DNA of 64,000 nucleotides, from positions 27,126,293 to 27,190,292 of the forward strand of contig NC_086357.1 of the NCBI RefSeq assembly GCF_036324505.1. The letters run 5' to 3'. This stretch comes from Eleginops maclovinus (taxonomy: Eukaryota; Chordata; Actinopteri; Perciformes; Eleginopidae). The notes below the pieces were generated by a model. That model saw only the letters and a program-made list of their open reading frames with translations. It was not told the origin of the DNA and made no database searches. Positions 13,015 to 26,844 of this stretch are shown one piece after another. The translations under genes were made by a program, and so were the position numbers. Positions within the stretch are counted from its first letter, which is position 1, and each line of letters begins with the position of its first letter.

Positions 13015-13375
13015 CTTTTGATTTTCTTTTCAAAATTCTCAAATTATTTTTACATTTTTCAGAATATTTTTTCTAAATTCTCACTTTTATCCCAAAAAGC
13101 TCAGAGTTTCCTTTATTCCTAAAGAACGATGACCTTTCTCGAAATTCTGACTTTTACAAAGTTTTGACATTTCAAATTTCCGACTACTTATCAAAATCTC
13201 CCTTTTTTCACTCCTTTTCTAAATTCAGAATATTTTAAATTTCCGACCTTTTGATCAGAATTCTGACTTTTTCTAAATTTGGACTTTTCAAAAGTCTCCC
13301 TTTTTTCTAAAAATTCTGATTTATTTTCCAAAAATTAGACTTTTTCCCCAAAATTCGAGTTGTTTCTTCTTCTCT
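13015..13375. repeat. Degenerate 'aaattctgactttt' repeat
   Basis: Recurring 'aaattctgactttt', 'aaatttccgac' and 'caaaatctccctttt' phrases. The reverse complement of this family occurs in atp10a introns at 44690-45010 and 46080-46345. Confidence 0.65.
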
Positions 13376-13604
13376 GTAAACTGTTCTGTTCTGTAGGCTA
13401 ATACTTTAAGTGTGAATCTAAACGCCTACTGCCTCAAGTTATGGTTTTCACTTCTTTGGTTCAGTAATTCAGCAGGTGAACCTACATGTTCATAAAATAG
13501 TGTGTGAGAGTTTAACTGTGTGTGTTCAGCACATTTTCTCTGTGTGATGCTGATTCTAAATGAAACGAGTCTCCTGCGGCTTCGGTTTGAATGAATCAAA
13601 GAAA

Positions 13605-13606
<2 letters not shown>

Positions 13607-13679
<73 letters not shown>
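13607..13679. repeat. (TG)n microsatellite
   Basis: About 36 TG dinucleotides. Confidence 0.99.
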
Positions 13680-13681
<2 letters not shown>

Positions 13682-14279
13682 AGTTCAGGTGACTCTCAGG
13701 AGGTGAAGTCTTTAACTGGCCATCATGACGTCCATGACGACATGGTTTTCTCTGTTCATTGCAGAGGAACACGGGGAGCCGCATATTGAATTATCTTTAA
13801 TTCATTTGTTTGTAGATATGGTAAACTTTTCCATGAGGATGGTAATAAACCTATTTGCTGTTTGTGTAAATAGATCAATTACAAATATTTAGAAAATTAA
13901 AACTTTGTAAATATCTTAAAATAAAGTTAGACTGTAGATGTTAGCTTTTTAAAACCTCTATCAAAAACAATAACAGTATTTTAAAGACGTTTAATGCAAA
14001 GGTAAAAGATTGATTGAAAATATTTAAAAATAATCATGAGACTGAAATTTTATTGGAAATGAAAAATTGTAATTGTAATTCAACATAAAAAAGGAAATAT
14101 TTCATCTTAAAACATTTAATAAAAGCAATAAAGATAATGATAACTACACATTGTGTATCTTTAGTTATAGAGCCTTAAAAGCAGACAATCAGCAGAGGAA
14201 CACAGCGGTCACTGCCTTTATAATCTGCCCGGCAACAGCATTATTAAAGTTATGCTGGGTTTTAAGTGACCAATATTTT

Positions 14280-14490
14280 ATTCAATTTATCCGAAAGTCC
14301 AGACCAACAAGTCTCAAATTAAGAACATGTCCAAAAATCCCCAACAAGTACCAATAACAGTATTAAGTCAACAACAACAAATCCTAAATTTAGCCCCAAG
14401 TCAAAACCAACGAGTCCCAAAACAAGGCATAAGTCGAGAATATCAAATCGCAGTGGAATTTCCATCTCAAAAACAGAAAGACCAGAGTCG
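14280..14490. repeat. 'aagtcccaa/caagaccaac' degenerate repeat, block 1
   Basis: Phrases such as 'ccagaccaacaagtctcaaa' and 'agccccaagtcaaaacc' recur at irregular 20-40 base intervals. First of five blocks of one family between 14.3 and 21.5 kb. Confidence 0.7.
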
Positions 14491-16189
14491 AGTTATAGAG
14501 CCCTAAAATGTGTTGCGTTACAATGGGCTTCAGAATAAAACAGACGGGTCATAAAGCTTCAGAAAACAGATATAAAAGAAGCTTTAAAAACACTAGTTTA
14601 GCATGGGGTTTGAGTAGGGAAAGCAAATATTTACTAAAGGAAGTTAAATTGCGTCCCTGGGGCCGGACAGGTGAGGCTCAGGTGAGATCAATGAGCCGCA
14701 GACGTGAATACCAAAGCAGGGAACGTCGACGTTAAAGAGAAACGTGATCATGTGGAGCTGCAGATAATGCTAACGCTAGCTGAGCCTCCTGCAGTGAAAC
14801 TAATGGCAGGGACCTCAGACCCCCCCCCCCCCAGAAACACTACCTGCTGAGCCCCTGATCAGAGACTCTCTGTGTGTTAACATAAACACAACAAACAACA
14901 TTATTGTTATGTTTATTTCCTGAAGGAAGATCAGTGAGTCAGGAAAGAGTCTGTAGGAAGAGGAAAGAGGGAAGACAGGGAGGAGAATACAGGTGATAGA
15001 GAAAATAGAGGGGGTTAAACACAGGTCAAATATACCTGTAATGGAATACATGGAGATCAATGCAGGTAATAAACAAGTTTGAGTATATAAAGGGAGTTGA
15101 ATACAGGTACAATCTACCTGTTAGAGAACGATGGCGGGGGTCAAAGGGACATTAAGACCCCTGTTTTAGATTCAAGATTTTGTGTTATTTCTCAGATTTA
15201 GGTTGTTAAAGAATAAACTCACAAATTTACAAGAAAGAAACATAAAATTATCTCAAATTAATTCATAAATTACACAAAGAAGATTGTGAATTATTCTGGG
15301 ATTGAAGTAAATGAATAAAAAGAAACTATAAAATCATTTACATATTATTTAATCTCTGTGATCAAAGTCATTCACAAGAAGTCACAAATTAACCTTAAAA
15401 AACTCTCTAACTTCAGGCGTTTGATTACAGCAAAAACTAATAAATGTACAATTAAAAAACTAAACATCTCTTAAATTAAAGTCCTTAAATTTAAGAAACT
15501 TAAGATTGTTTTAAATTAAAGAAAGAAATGTATAGAATTTCCAATTAGAAAAATAAAGAAATCCCTGAAACTAAAGTTTTTATTTAATCCGGGGATAAAT
15601 AAAGCACTTCTGATTCTGACCTAAGTTAGAGGACCCACATTAGTAGTGAACATGTTTTACAGTGTGTCAGAAGTACTTTTATTTCAGTAAAAGGTCAGAA
15701 AACTTCTTCCACTGCTGGAGATTATAATTATAATATAACGGTTTAACTCCTGGTCCCGTCCCCTGAATGAGCAGTAACCGTCACAGCCAATCAGACGATC
15801 CGACCAGCTGTCAGTCTTTGTCTCGCTCACAGAAACAAACAGCAGGAAGAAGATGCTTTAGGTCCGTCCTCCCCAGCTGCCTCTTCTTCTGTGGTGTCTA
15901 ATGAGGTGTTCTCCCTCTAACAGCTCGGGGTTTAGTTTCATTAAGTGACACGCCTCCATTCAACCTGCAGACAATAACACACACCTGAGCAGCTGACATT
16001 CAGCAGAGGAACACAGAGGGAAGAAATACATACACCGCCTTCAATACACTAGGCGTCTGGTTTAGGCCGTTAACCTGTGAGAGCAAATCTGCCCGGCAAC
16101 AGCATCGTTAATGTTACACCGTTTCTTAATGTCCGTATTCCTCTACCTTCATGTGCTGCTTTGAGAGCATTAGGTCCAATAATGTATTA
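14491..16189. other. Intergenic, no gene seen
   Basis: Mixed sequence with a C homopolymer at 14820-14832 and AT-rich DNA (15180-15600). The block at 16010-16100 repeats phrases from 14195-14235 ('gcagaggaacacag', 'ctgcccggcaacagca'), so part of this region is an old segmental repeat of the preceding one. Confidence 0.5.
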
Positions 16190-16800
16190 CATGTAGTCCC
16201 AATAAGAGTCCCAAGTTAACTAGTACCAAAATATGTCCCAAGTCAAGACCCAAATCCCAATTAAAGGCCGAAGTCAAGAACAAAAAGTCCTACATTTAGC
16301 CCCAAGTCTAGAACTAAAACCCTCCCAACTAAACTCCAAAGTCAAGAACAAGTTCCCGAATTGAGAACAAGTCCAAAAACCAAAGTCATGACCGACAAGT
16401 CCTAGTCAAGGCCGAAGTCGCAATTAGAGTTCCAAGTCAAGAAGTACATGGCATAAATATAGCCCCAGATCAAGACCAACCAGAACTAAAATAAGAACAA
16501 GTCCAAAAATCAAGTCATGACCGATAAGTGCGATAACAAGTCCAAGTCAAGACTATCATTCCAAATAACAGTCCCAAATTAAGAACAACAAATCCTACAT
16601 TTAGCCCAAAATCAAGACCCACAAGTCCCAAATTAAGTCCATTAATCAGGTCCCAAGTCAAAGCCAACAGATCCTTGGAGAACAAACAAGATAGAGTCAT
16701 AAGTTAATCCCCAAGTCCCAGGTCAACACTATCAGGTCTGAAACCAAGTCCCTAGTCAACACCATCGAGTCCCAAGTCAACACCAAACAGTCCTTCACTG
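16190..16800. repeat. 'aagtcccaa/caagaccaac' degenerate repeat, block 2
   Basis: Dense degenerate repeats ('caagtcaagaccc', 'acaagtccaaaaatcaagtc', 'cacaagtcccaaattaagtc'). Frame-open stretches here read as monotonous Leu/Gly/Asp peptide on the minus strand and are not genes. Confidence 0.8.
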
Positions 16801-17005
16801 AAGAATATCTATGGACAACATTGTCTCTGTAACACGGAGATGTTTTCAGAGTTCGTAGATCTTTCAAACTGAATCCTACGGAAGACGTGTTGAAGTTACA
16901 TTTAGACTTTGGTATTTTTACTCTGCATCGTTTAAAAGAAGGGTTCTCCTCAAACTAAAGGAAGGTTTTCTGCGTCTGACCCATTTATTTTTGACTCAAA
17001 TGGAA

Positions 17006-17117
<112 letters not shown>

Positions 17118-17457
17118 CTCTCTGGCTTTGGCGGCTGAACACAGTGGAGAGTCAGGGTGGGGGTTTGGCTCTGCGGTGGGACGGGTGGAGCTCAGTAAAT
17201 TTAGCCTGCGCTGAGATAAAAATAACCGCCAGCGTCCAGAGGAGCTATTTATAGCTCAGACGGGCCTCGCTGTGATGAAAACCCTCCCTGTTCTCGGATC
17301 CTCTCTGCAGTTCACTTCAGTTCAGCTTCTGAGGGATGAAAGGGCTTCATGTTTCGGCCTCAAGTGTCTCTTTATTCCAGAAAGGAAAATAGGAAATGTT
17401 TTACTTCAGTATATAAACTAAAGGAATAGCCCGTTTATAATTCACTTAAATGTGTCT

Positions 17458-18345
17458 GCAGTCAACAACAACCAAAACAAGTCCCAAGTCAATAACAAGT
17501 CCCAAACTAAGTCCCAGGTCAGAACTATAGAGTCCCAATTACAGTTGCAATTCAAGAAAAAACAGTTCGTAATTTAGCCCAAATTTAAGACCAACAAGTC
17601 CCTACTGTACGTGAGAACCAGTCCATAAATCAAGTCAAGACCAACAAGTACCAAGACGGGTCAGGATCCTAAATGATGAACATCAAGTCCAAGCCAACAG
17701 AACCTTTGAGAACAAATTGAGAGAACAAGTCATAACCAAAGCCCAAAGTCAAGACCAACAAGTCCCTGATCAAGACAATCAAGTCCCAAAGCAAGTCATA
17801 TGTCCAGGCCAAAAAACCGTAGCCCTTACTAAAGAAAGTCCCAATAGATCCTTAACAAGTCTTAGTCTAGACTAACAAGTCCCATCTTAAATCCCAAACA
17901 AAAGCCAACAAGCCCCGAGTCAACACCATCAAGTCCCAAACCTATAGTCCAATTCCATCATCATACCCTAATTAAGAACAAGTCAAGACAAACAAGTAGC
18001 TATACAAGTCCCAAGTCAAGACTACAGAGTCCCAATTACAGTTCCAAGTAAAGAAAAACCTTCCCCAAATATTGCACCAAATGTAGACCAGCACTTAATC
18101 AAAACAAGTCCCAAGTCCCAAGTCCCATAATCCTTAATGAAGAACATCAAGTCCCAATTAAAGTCAAAGCCAACAGATCCTTCAAGAACAGCTCATAAAT
18201 AAAGAGCTATAAGTAAAGACTAACAAGTCCCAGATCAAGACTATCGAGTCCCTAACCAAGTCCCTAGGCGAGCCCATCAGAATCCCAAGTCAAAGCCAAC
18301 AGATCTTTAACAAGTCCCAAATAAATGCCAAAGAGTACCAAGTCG
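17458..18345. repeat. 'aagtcccaa/caagaccaac' degenerate repeat, block 3
   Basis: The longest block of the family. Phrases 'acaagtcccaagtcaa', 'caagaccaacaagtccc' and 'agtcccaattacag' recur throughout with substitutions and indels. Confidence 0.8.
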
Positions 18346-20024
18346 GCACCGTCCAGTCTGAACGTTTATGACATTGTCGTTGATCCTCTGCTGATATGGC
18401 AGACGACAGTCAGTTTAGTGCTCATTGTAATCGTTCCAAGTCTAGATATTGCTCTGAATGTAATATGAAATACATTCTGAGATCCACAGGGAGCTCTGGG
18501 GACTGAAATACATTTCAGCGGAGACTCCTGGTTGTGGCTTTCTCTTTATTTTGGTCTGGAAAAACTGGGGGACGAGGCGGAGCAGTGGGACGGGGAATCC
18601 GGGCAGAGGAGAAAGCAGCGTCTGGGTGGAGGTGGAACAATAAACATGAACACGTTCCCCTCTCACAGGAGACGTAGTTCCACCGTCTGCAGCCACGTTT
18701 ACACCGTCTGGAACAACCTAACGTGACTCTTTTTATAGCTGAGATCAGATCAACATCTAAACAAGGGACAACAAGCAGTGTTTGGTTTTCAATGTTAGGG
18801 GGATTTACGTCTGTATTTACCCTTTTCTGCTTCCTGTTTACTTTATATGTATTTGTAATTATGCATATCTTCCTGCATCCTGGTTAACAGGAACACTGCA
18901 GTCACTTTGCATTACAGTACACCTGTTTTTAACATATATTAATGTATTTCATTTCTGCAATTTTTTGAGGTAAATTCTTCTTTTTTTATTGTTTTAGGTG
19001 ATTTTATACATATTAACCAAGCCCTATTTCAGTTATAGCTGCGCATATGGTATAAAGTCACTTAAAACGTATTATAAAAACCTTTATATGAGGAGATTTC
19101 TGACACGCATCTACCAGAATCCATGCAGGTTGTATCTCCCATGCCCTGGGAGGTAAAGATATAAACACTTACTGCAGGCATTGTAAAAATGAAGCAACAT
19201 GAAACTCGTTCCCGTAAGTGTGTCGTGTTTTGGAGAAAAACAAAGCATAAATCGTTTAGTTTTATTATACATATGCCACCTTTGTAACATCTACTTCAAC
19301 TGGATGCAAAGCATGTGAAAGATTTGAATAAAAAAGGTGTTTTCTGTTTTTGTTTTTAACGGTTTTTAGTTTTCTGAGAGGTCATTGTGTTTTGACTTTG
19401 GGGGTTAATGTCAAAATGAATTTTAAAAACGGTCAGTATACAAGTCAAGTGTTCCAGAGAGTTGTAAACTACAATACTGTAACTGAATGGATATACGTGG
19501 ACTGGATAATCGTGCAGTTTTATACATGCTTTGTATTAGCCGTGCATATTGATACGTACACGTTGTGAAGGAGTGCATTGTTTACTGTAAAGAATTCAGT
19601 CCATAATGGGTCCCGGTGGAGGTTGAACTCTTGAACTGGCGGTCGTTGTTTGTCAGAGGCACCTGAGTCCTGAAACCTGACGCAGGTGGACAGTTACTCA
19701 CCGCTGTTACCGTAGCAACAGACAACAGAGCAGGCCTCCCGTCTGTGTTTACCTGAAGGACGGACACACCTGACCCGCTCTGTGTTCGGCCATAAAGAGT
19801 TTTACAGCGGCATGAACGCCTGAAATGAAGCCCTGAACGGGAAGCAATAAAAAGGTGAAAGGAAGCCGTTTGATTGGCTGCTGCTGTTTGATCCGTTTCT
19901 GATGTGGAGGCTGTAAAATCTGACATCCGATTCAGATTTCAGAAGCAATAACACGCCAGTGGGAGGCTGAGGGGAATGTCATTAGTTCTGCCGGTATTTG
20001 GTCGTAAAGTGTTCTACACAGTTT
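18346..20024. other. Intergenic, no gene seen
   Basis: A GC-richer unique patch (18500-18720), then AT-rich DNA (18780-19570), then unique sequence (19580-19980). No splice-bounded coding exon or tRNA-like sequence recognised. Confidence 0.5.
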
Positions 20025-20490
20025 CTACACAAGTCCTTTCCACACAAGGACCAACAAGTCCCAAAATCAAATCCAGGGTCAAGATTAACAACTTCCAAAT
20101 CGTGTCCAAAGTCACCACCAACAAGTCCTTAATCAACTCAAGATCATCAAGTCTCAAATCATAGTTATTTATGACTTGTGCAAACCAACCAATCCTAAAT
20201 CATGTCCCAGGTCATGTCCCAAGTCATTTCCCATGTCACATCCAAACTCAGGACCAATCATTTCTAAATCCTAATCCAAGTGAAAACCAGTCAGTCATAA
20301 TCATATTCCAAATCAAGACCAACACATCTTAAATCAAACCCCAAGATAAACAAGTCCCAAATATTGACCAAAGTCATAACTGACTGGTCCTAAATCATGT
20401 CCCATATCAAGACCAGCAAGTCCCATCTTGTGTTCCAAGTCCAAACCAACTTGCCAAAGATCCTGTCCCATATCAAGACCACCACGTCCC
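20025..20490. repeat. 'aagtcccaa/caagaccaac' degenerate repeat, block 4
   Basis: 'accaacaagtccc', 'aatcatgtcccaggtcat' and 'tatcaagaccagcaagtccc' recur. Here the monomer drifts toward 'aaatcatgtccca'. Confidence 0.8.
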
Positions 20491-21059
20491 TAGTCAGTCA
20501 ACACACAGATTCACAGTTCTCTGAATCGTTGATGTTTCTGTATTTGTGTTTGTGATGCTGCAGCGATCCCTGCCTCTCACTGCTTCATTTGTTTCCTCTC
20601 CTCTGACTGTACTCTCCCCCCCTCCCCTCCTCTGTGACTCACCCCTCTCTGACTCTCCCCACTGATTCTGAAACACCCTTACATGGTCAGTGACGTGGCG
20701 GCAGGATCCCCCTACGTATCGTGCGTCGACGTGGCGCTCGGCCTGTTATATTATAGATGTAGAATAGACGCTCCCACCCGCTCGCTCTGCTCCGGCTCGA
20801 CTGGTCCAATCTGTTTCCATGGCGATGTGACGCAGGCCTGTGAGCCTCCTCGCTGTACGTGGAAACAGAAATAACTACAGCCGTGACACACTGAGCTGAT
20901 ACTGGTTTCCTCCAGAGGATCTGTCCAGAAATAAGGATGCTATTCCTGAAATCTGAGTGTTTGCTAAAAACAGAGGGGGTCATCAGCATCACTGAGAGGC
21001 AGGCAGAGAGATCACATCACATCCATCTGTTACATATTACTACATGAGTTCGCAGGAGG

Positions 21060-21460
21060 TAACGTAGGATCAGTCAGGACCAATATCTCCCACACCATGG
21101 CCCAAGGCAAGATGGACAAGTCCTCAATCTAAACACAGGCCAAGATGACCAAGTCCCAGATCATGTCCCAAGTAAAAACCAACAAGTCTCCAAGTAAGTC
21201 CTAAATCAAAACACAGGCGAGGATTACCAAGTCCCAAATCGTGTTCCAAGTCAACACTTAGAAGTCTGAAATTAAGTCCGTAGTCAAAATTTACTCGTCC
21301 CAAATCCTCTTCCAAGTCAAAACCAAAAAGTCTCAAAGTAAGTCTCAAGTTAACACAAAGAAATCCTAATTCAAGTCCCATGTAAAGATTATCAAGTCCC
21401 CAATCCTGTCCCAAGTCAAAACCAACAAGTCTCAAAGTGGGTCCAAAGATAAGATATTTC
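21060..21460. repeat. 'aagtcccaa/caagaccaac' degenerate repeat, block 5
   Basis: 'aaccaacaagtctc', 'tcccaagtcaaaacc' and 'aagtaagtcctaaatcaaaa' recur with an apparent longer unit of about 100-125 bases. Confidence 0.8.
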
Positions 21461-21961
21461 CCAAGTCATGCTCACACCCCGACTGCACACACACTGTGGA
21501 ACCAGAGATGAGGCAGTGGGGGAAAACCTTTCAAAATAAAACAGGAAACAGATAAACTAGGATCGGGACAGAGATCAGCGTCAGGACCGTCAAATCCCAC
21601 AACATGTTTCCAGTCAAGGCAAAGACACCGTAAGATACGATACCTTAAGAAAAGGTGAGACACCCCAGGATAAACATGTGTTTCATGCTGGTTAGTTTTG
21701 AGATTTGGGGCAATTTAGATTTCATCACATGTCTTTGTTCAGATTAGTGGAAAAGAAAACATCCATGTGTCTGTAGAGGTAAGGATTGCACAACGCTGAA
21801 AAAGCTGGACAGCTGTCCCTGTTGTTGTTTACCTGAAATGTTTTCTGGTCTTATTTTAACAATGTGATCACATGACTCCTTCTGGTGCTACTGCAGATCT
21901 GCTGTAAGCTAGCTCGCTAACGTAGCTAACCTTCAGATATCCTGACAAACACCTCCAGTTC

Positions 21962-22048
21962 TGAGACGCACTCACTCTGAGACACACTCACTCTGAGACA
22001 CACTCATTCTGAGACACACTCATTCTGAGACACACTCACTCTGAGACA
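21962..22048. repeat. 16-bp tandem repeat ('gagacacactcactct')
   Basis: Five to six units of 'gagacacactcactct' with C/T change at one site. Confidence 0.9.
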
Positions 22049-22141
22049 GTTTGTTTACATGTCCTTAATATTTCAAAGAAGCCTACTTCTTAACACTCCT
22101 GCAGACCGGCCTGTTCTCTCAGAATACATGGCTTTCTTTGA

Positions 22142-22266
<125 letters not shown>

Positions 22267-22366
22267 GTGATTAGCGCAGGTTGGCACATTCCTTCCATCA
22301 GATCAGAGTCAGTGTGTCTGTCAGGGTAAAGTCATGTGACGTCCATGTTTCTGTCTCTGCATCACC

Positions 22367-22373
22367 GTGCGTG

Positions 22374-22412
<39 letters not shown>

Positions 22413-22418
22413 GTGTGA
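22367..22418. repeat. (GT)n/(GC) microsatellite
   Basis: GT run interrupted by GC dinucleotides near 22369, 22379 and 22407. Confidence 0.95.
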
Positions 22419-24653
22419 GCAGTCAGGGTGTGAGCCGTGTGCCTACAGAGCTCACACTAACTGTTGGTGTTTATGTTACCATAACAACGATCGTTTATAG
22501 GCTTTATCAGGATGGCAAGTAGCTCCAATGCTAACAAGGTACACGTAATGAGACATGTCCTACTGTCTGTTTACCAATATAAATACATGCAGTGTGTACA
22601 TGTACTGCATGTTCACAGTATTTTCAAAGTAAAGCAACACACGTTCATTTTATAACGAGATATGTTAGGAGAAGGCTGCTGTCACACATGTTCTTGTCAT
22701 GCAAACTTGTGATAATGAAATCTATGTTTTATGAACTCTATCTTCAAACTGTGCTCTGCATATAACACATACATTTAAAAAAAGCAAGTACAGAATATAA
22801 ATATGTATATAAACATTAGAAATGATGGTAAAAAGTCCCAAAAAGTTCAAATTAAATACAAAACAATTATAATCTTTGTATAAAAATAAGAAGTTAAAGT
22901 GAGAATCTGAAGAAACATCAAATCTAATAACCCTTTATATGAACATAAGACATTAAAGGTAACATTTCCAATGAAGATCAAATATACATATTTATATAAA
23001 TGCCTTTTTTATTTCATATAGCATTTGAAGTATTCATTATTCTCTTATATTCTCTCCAGGTTTTTACAACTAATTTCCTTTTACTGAGTTTCTGTACGCC
23101 CCATTTTACACCAATCAGATTCCTGACACGTGCACTTGGCAATAACCCTTATTCTAAATGTGTCTAACTGTGACTTTTGATGAGAACTTTTGACCGTCAG
23201 AGTTTGGCCTTTTAATCCAACCTTGTCCTTCAGAGAGCAGATCCCTGATGTGCCCCGCAGGGTCGGGCCGGATGCCAGAACAAACACACCCGTGGCGTCA
23301 GCAGCGCGGCGGAGTCCCCGTTACAACAGGATGTGACATCAGGATGTGACGTCGCTGCAGTTTACAGCTCTGCAGGTTTCACACACACATACACACACAC
23401 ACACGCACTCACAGCTGGAAGGACTCAGTGTTCCCTGTGTGTCTTAGCAGGAATATTTCAAAGTGAAGCACCACAGGAGCAGAAAACAACATTCAAAGGT
23501 CAGAGGAAGGCGACGAACAACATGTTATTCTGCTGTTTGATGGAAATAAAGCTGAAGTACGACCTGAATGGTCAAATGTTCATGAGAATTGGTCTCAAAC
23601 TACTTTTAGGATCCTTTAAGAATCTATTTTGTTACATTTTTATACTTAAATGTACTTTTCCAGGCTGAATTTGCTCATTTAATTGACTGAAAACTCGTCT
23701 TTACATTACATTTATAATGGTTATCAGTAACTGTGGTGGAAGAGAAGCTGCAGTGAGGTGAAGAGAGCTCCATGCAGGTCACATCAGGTCTGTGTTGCTC
23801 TCCTGTCGATGGAAAATGAATGCAGCAATAAATAAAAAAGACATGCACGAAACTCACCTGAAGAAGGTGAAGGGTGTGTGTGGAGGGTGTGTGTGGAGGG
23901 TGTGTGTGGAGGGTGTGTGTGGAGGGTGTGGTGATGGAAGGAGTGGAGAATAACAACATGACGAGTTCAGGACATCCACTCTGCAGGATTTCTCTCCAAC
24001 AACATCCCCATTTATAAACACATCTCTTAAAAGAATCATCTGGGAAGTTTTATGACCTTTCAGACAAAGTGTAAAGAAAAGGGTTCATTGTGTTCACGGT
24101 GTTTCAGAGTACATCTCAACACAAGACTATTGGGACTTTGTAAAAACCATTGAAAATGACAGAAGGATGAAGCTAAACCAGTTAAGTTAAGCAACTATAA
24201 GACTTTATATATCATTAGTCGATGTGAGGTCTCTAAACGCACGCTGTGTGACTGATATTGAGGTTATTTCATACAGAGAGGAAACACTAAAAGAACGACA
24301 CAAAGTAAGACAAGAGGAGTGCAAGGAAATATGGAACCAATGTCACTAAGGTGGAATATAACTAAGTAAATGTACTGTTTACTTTTGAGGTACTTTACTA
24401 TTCAAATGTTCTGCTACTTTTCCTTCTGCCGATCTATTGATGGAACACATGTCTGCCTCAGACAGTGCAAAATGTGTCTCTGTCTCAGAACAGGAAGTGT
24501 TTGTCTGTATATCTGAAGGTTAGCTATGTTAGCTAGCTCACAGCTGATCTGCAGTGACATCAGAAGGAGTCATGTGATCAAGTTGCTAAAATAAGACCAG
24601 AGAACATTTCAGGTAAACAACAACAGAGACAGAGACAGCTTTATGATCCTGAA
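22419..24653. other. Intergenic, no gene seen
   Basis: Mostly AT-rich. Contains a short 17-bp repeat ('ggagggtgtgtgt') at 23870-23930 and a degenerate 'actttactattcaaatg' echo near 24350-24430. No exon recognised. Confidence 0.5.
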
Positions 24654-25078
24654 CTGTGTGCGTCTCTCTTTAGTGTCCCCTGGTCTCCAGCTGTGTGCGT
24701 CTCTCTTTAGTGTCCCCTGGTCTCCAGCTGTGTGCGTCTCTCTTTAGTGTCCCCTGATCTCCAGCTGTGTGCGTCTCTCTTTAGTGTCCCCTGGTCTCCA
24801 GCTGTGTGCGTCTCTCTTTAGTGTCCCCTGGTCTCCAGCTGTGTGCGTCTCTCTTTAGTGTCCCCTGGTCTCCAGCTGTGTGCGTCTCTCTTTAGTGTCC
24901 CCTGGTCTCCAGCTGTGTGCGTCTCTCTTTAGTGTCCCCTGGTCTCCAGCTGTGTGCGTCTCTCTTTACTGTCCCCTGGTCTCCAGCTGTGTGCGTCTCT
25001 CTTTAGTGTCCCCTGGTCTCCAGCTGTGTGCGTCTCTCTTTAGTGTCCCCTGGTCTCCAGCTGTGTGCGTCTCTCTCT
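24654..25078 (+). repeat. 37-bp minisatellite ('ctgtgtgcgtctctctttag'), about 11.5 units
   Basis: Period 37, nearly perfect. Each unit holds 'gtgtgcgtctctctttag' and 'tgtcccctggtctccag'. Only isolated substitutions are seen (24752, 24969). Confidence 0.97.
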
Positions 25079-25397
25079 GTTTTGTCACATTTATGTTTTT
25101 ATGTAAATAGTCTTTGGGCCGTTGTAACGCGTTTGCACTTGTCGGCCACCGTACTACTGCACTGAACGTTGCTTTGCATCGAAGTTAACCACATAAACAC
25201 TCTGGTATGTTGGTTGTCAATGATTAAATCCTGCAGATTTTAATATTCCATAATAATAAAATATATTATCAAGATGCTTACTTTTATTTCTGTTATCTTA
25301 AAGTTCATTTTCCTGATAACATTTCTGTACAACATTTTGAACTTTTGCTTGAAAGCCAGTATTTTTTGACTGAAGCACAGGATCAGAGTCCCTTCCA

Positions 25398-25398
<1 letters not shown>

Positions 25399-25481
<83 letters not shown>
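25399..25481. repeat. (TG)n microsatellite
   Basis: About 41 TG dinucleotides. Confidence 0.99.
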
Positions 25482-25483
<2 letters not shown>

Positions 25484-26440
25484 AAAATACACACACTGCG
25501 AACAACACCATGGAAACTGAAGTGGTGTGAAGATCTCTGCAAACACACTCCTCGTGCTCCATCGATTTTCCTCTTACACACAGATTTCCTGCAACCAGAA
25601 AGAGAGATGTGGACTCCAGAACATCTGTGAATGTTCTCTGGATGTTCTATTCAGTGTTCAGATGCAGACTCCCTCTGGATCGTGTCTCTATGCTGTATTC
25701 AAACAGATGAGTATTGACTCATGAGCAGGAGCGGCAGTGATTGAATCAGGATGTAATAAAACACGGCGTGTCCTCAGTGGGGTTTCAAGTACATTTACTT
25801 AAGAACTGCACATAAACACACCACTTCAAATATGTGTACTTTAATCCAGTCTTTCCTTTTTAGACTGCTTTTTACTTCCGCTCCACTAAATCTGAGAGGC
25901 AAACATTGTTGTTTTTACCGCTTAAATTAAGAGCTATTTCCAGATTATTTTAAAGATATAAATCCACTAATATGGATCATTATTAGATTCAGTTTATATA
26001 GGAACACTATTTTATAACTGGCTTCAGGGTGAGTCATTCTGTAGAGTTTAACCCATAAACAGGTTTAAATGAGCCTGTTAGTCTATCTTACATGAACTGC
26101 CATTACAATAAAGCCCCTTTTAAAGATAGTTTCCTTTGCATCTACAGATACAGACAATAAGAGCACCTCAACTACAGCTGTTTTGGACACCAGGAAGTGC
26201 TGCTTTTTAGAAATTAGACTCAAAACGTTGATAACTGTTAGAGTATTTGCATTCAAATTCAACTGCAGTAAGCTCCAGGGAGAAACTCCTCTGTAAAAAC
26301 ACTCCTGCTTTTCAAGTTTCTGTTTTTTTCCCTTGTGCAAAATGCATGACTCAACTGTAGTCATCACTCCAATGTGGTAAACACACACACCTCCACAAAC
26401 ACACACCTCCACACACACTCCTGCTGGAGGAACCACTCAA
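25482..26440. other. Intergenic region downstream of gadd45b, no gene seen
   Basis: AT-rich sequence lying past the likely poly(A) site of gadd45b. 26380-26420 has a short 'acacacctcc' repeat. No exon recognised. Confidence 0.5.
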
Positions 26441-26464
26441 TATCAGTAAGTTCTCGTTAAATAA

Positions 26465-26470
26465 TTTATT
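26465..26470 (-). terminator. gadd45b: gadd45b candidate polyadenylation signal
   Basis: AATAAA on the minus strand, about 520 bases after the stop codon, in an AU-rich stretch with several ATTTA motifs nearby, as expected for an unstable immediate-early transcript. Other AATAAA matches exist further on. This is the first well-placed one I see. Confidence 0.45.
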
Positions 26471-26844
26471 GGTCAGGTTAAATAAACATCATCATATATT
26501 AATGCATCTGTGCTTTAAATAATCAGCTGTAAACGTTCAGTGTGTGACTCCACTCCTCACAGGAAATCATAAAATGACGTCACAAGTCCTTTTAACGTCC
26601 CCCCTTCAGTTCATGTGTGAGGACGGGTGAGCAGCACGTGCACCAGCAGCTCAGGTAGCTTCACGTGCTCAGTTCATTCAACATCGGTTCGGTCACGTGA
26701 CATTCTCAGTCACATTCTTTAACACAGTTCCCCCCTCTGTCTGCAGCTTCAGGACTAAGCCCTCCCCCTGCACAGGCCGGTCCGGCCTTCAGAACCCGTC
26801 CAGTACCGGAACCATCAATCCCCCGGTCGGGCTGCAGTTAAGCC

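Noticed and set aside
21124..21435. 103-residue Leu/Gly/Asp-rich frame on the minus strand
   Set aside because: It reads through the degenerate 'aagtcccaa' repeat. The periodic peptide mirrors the DNA repeat.
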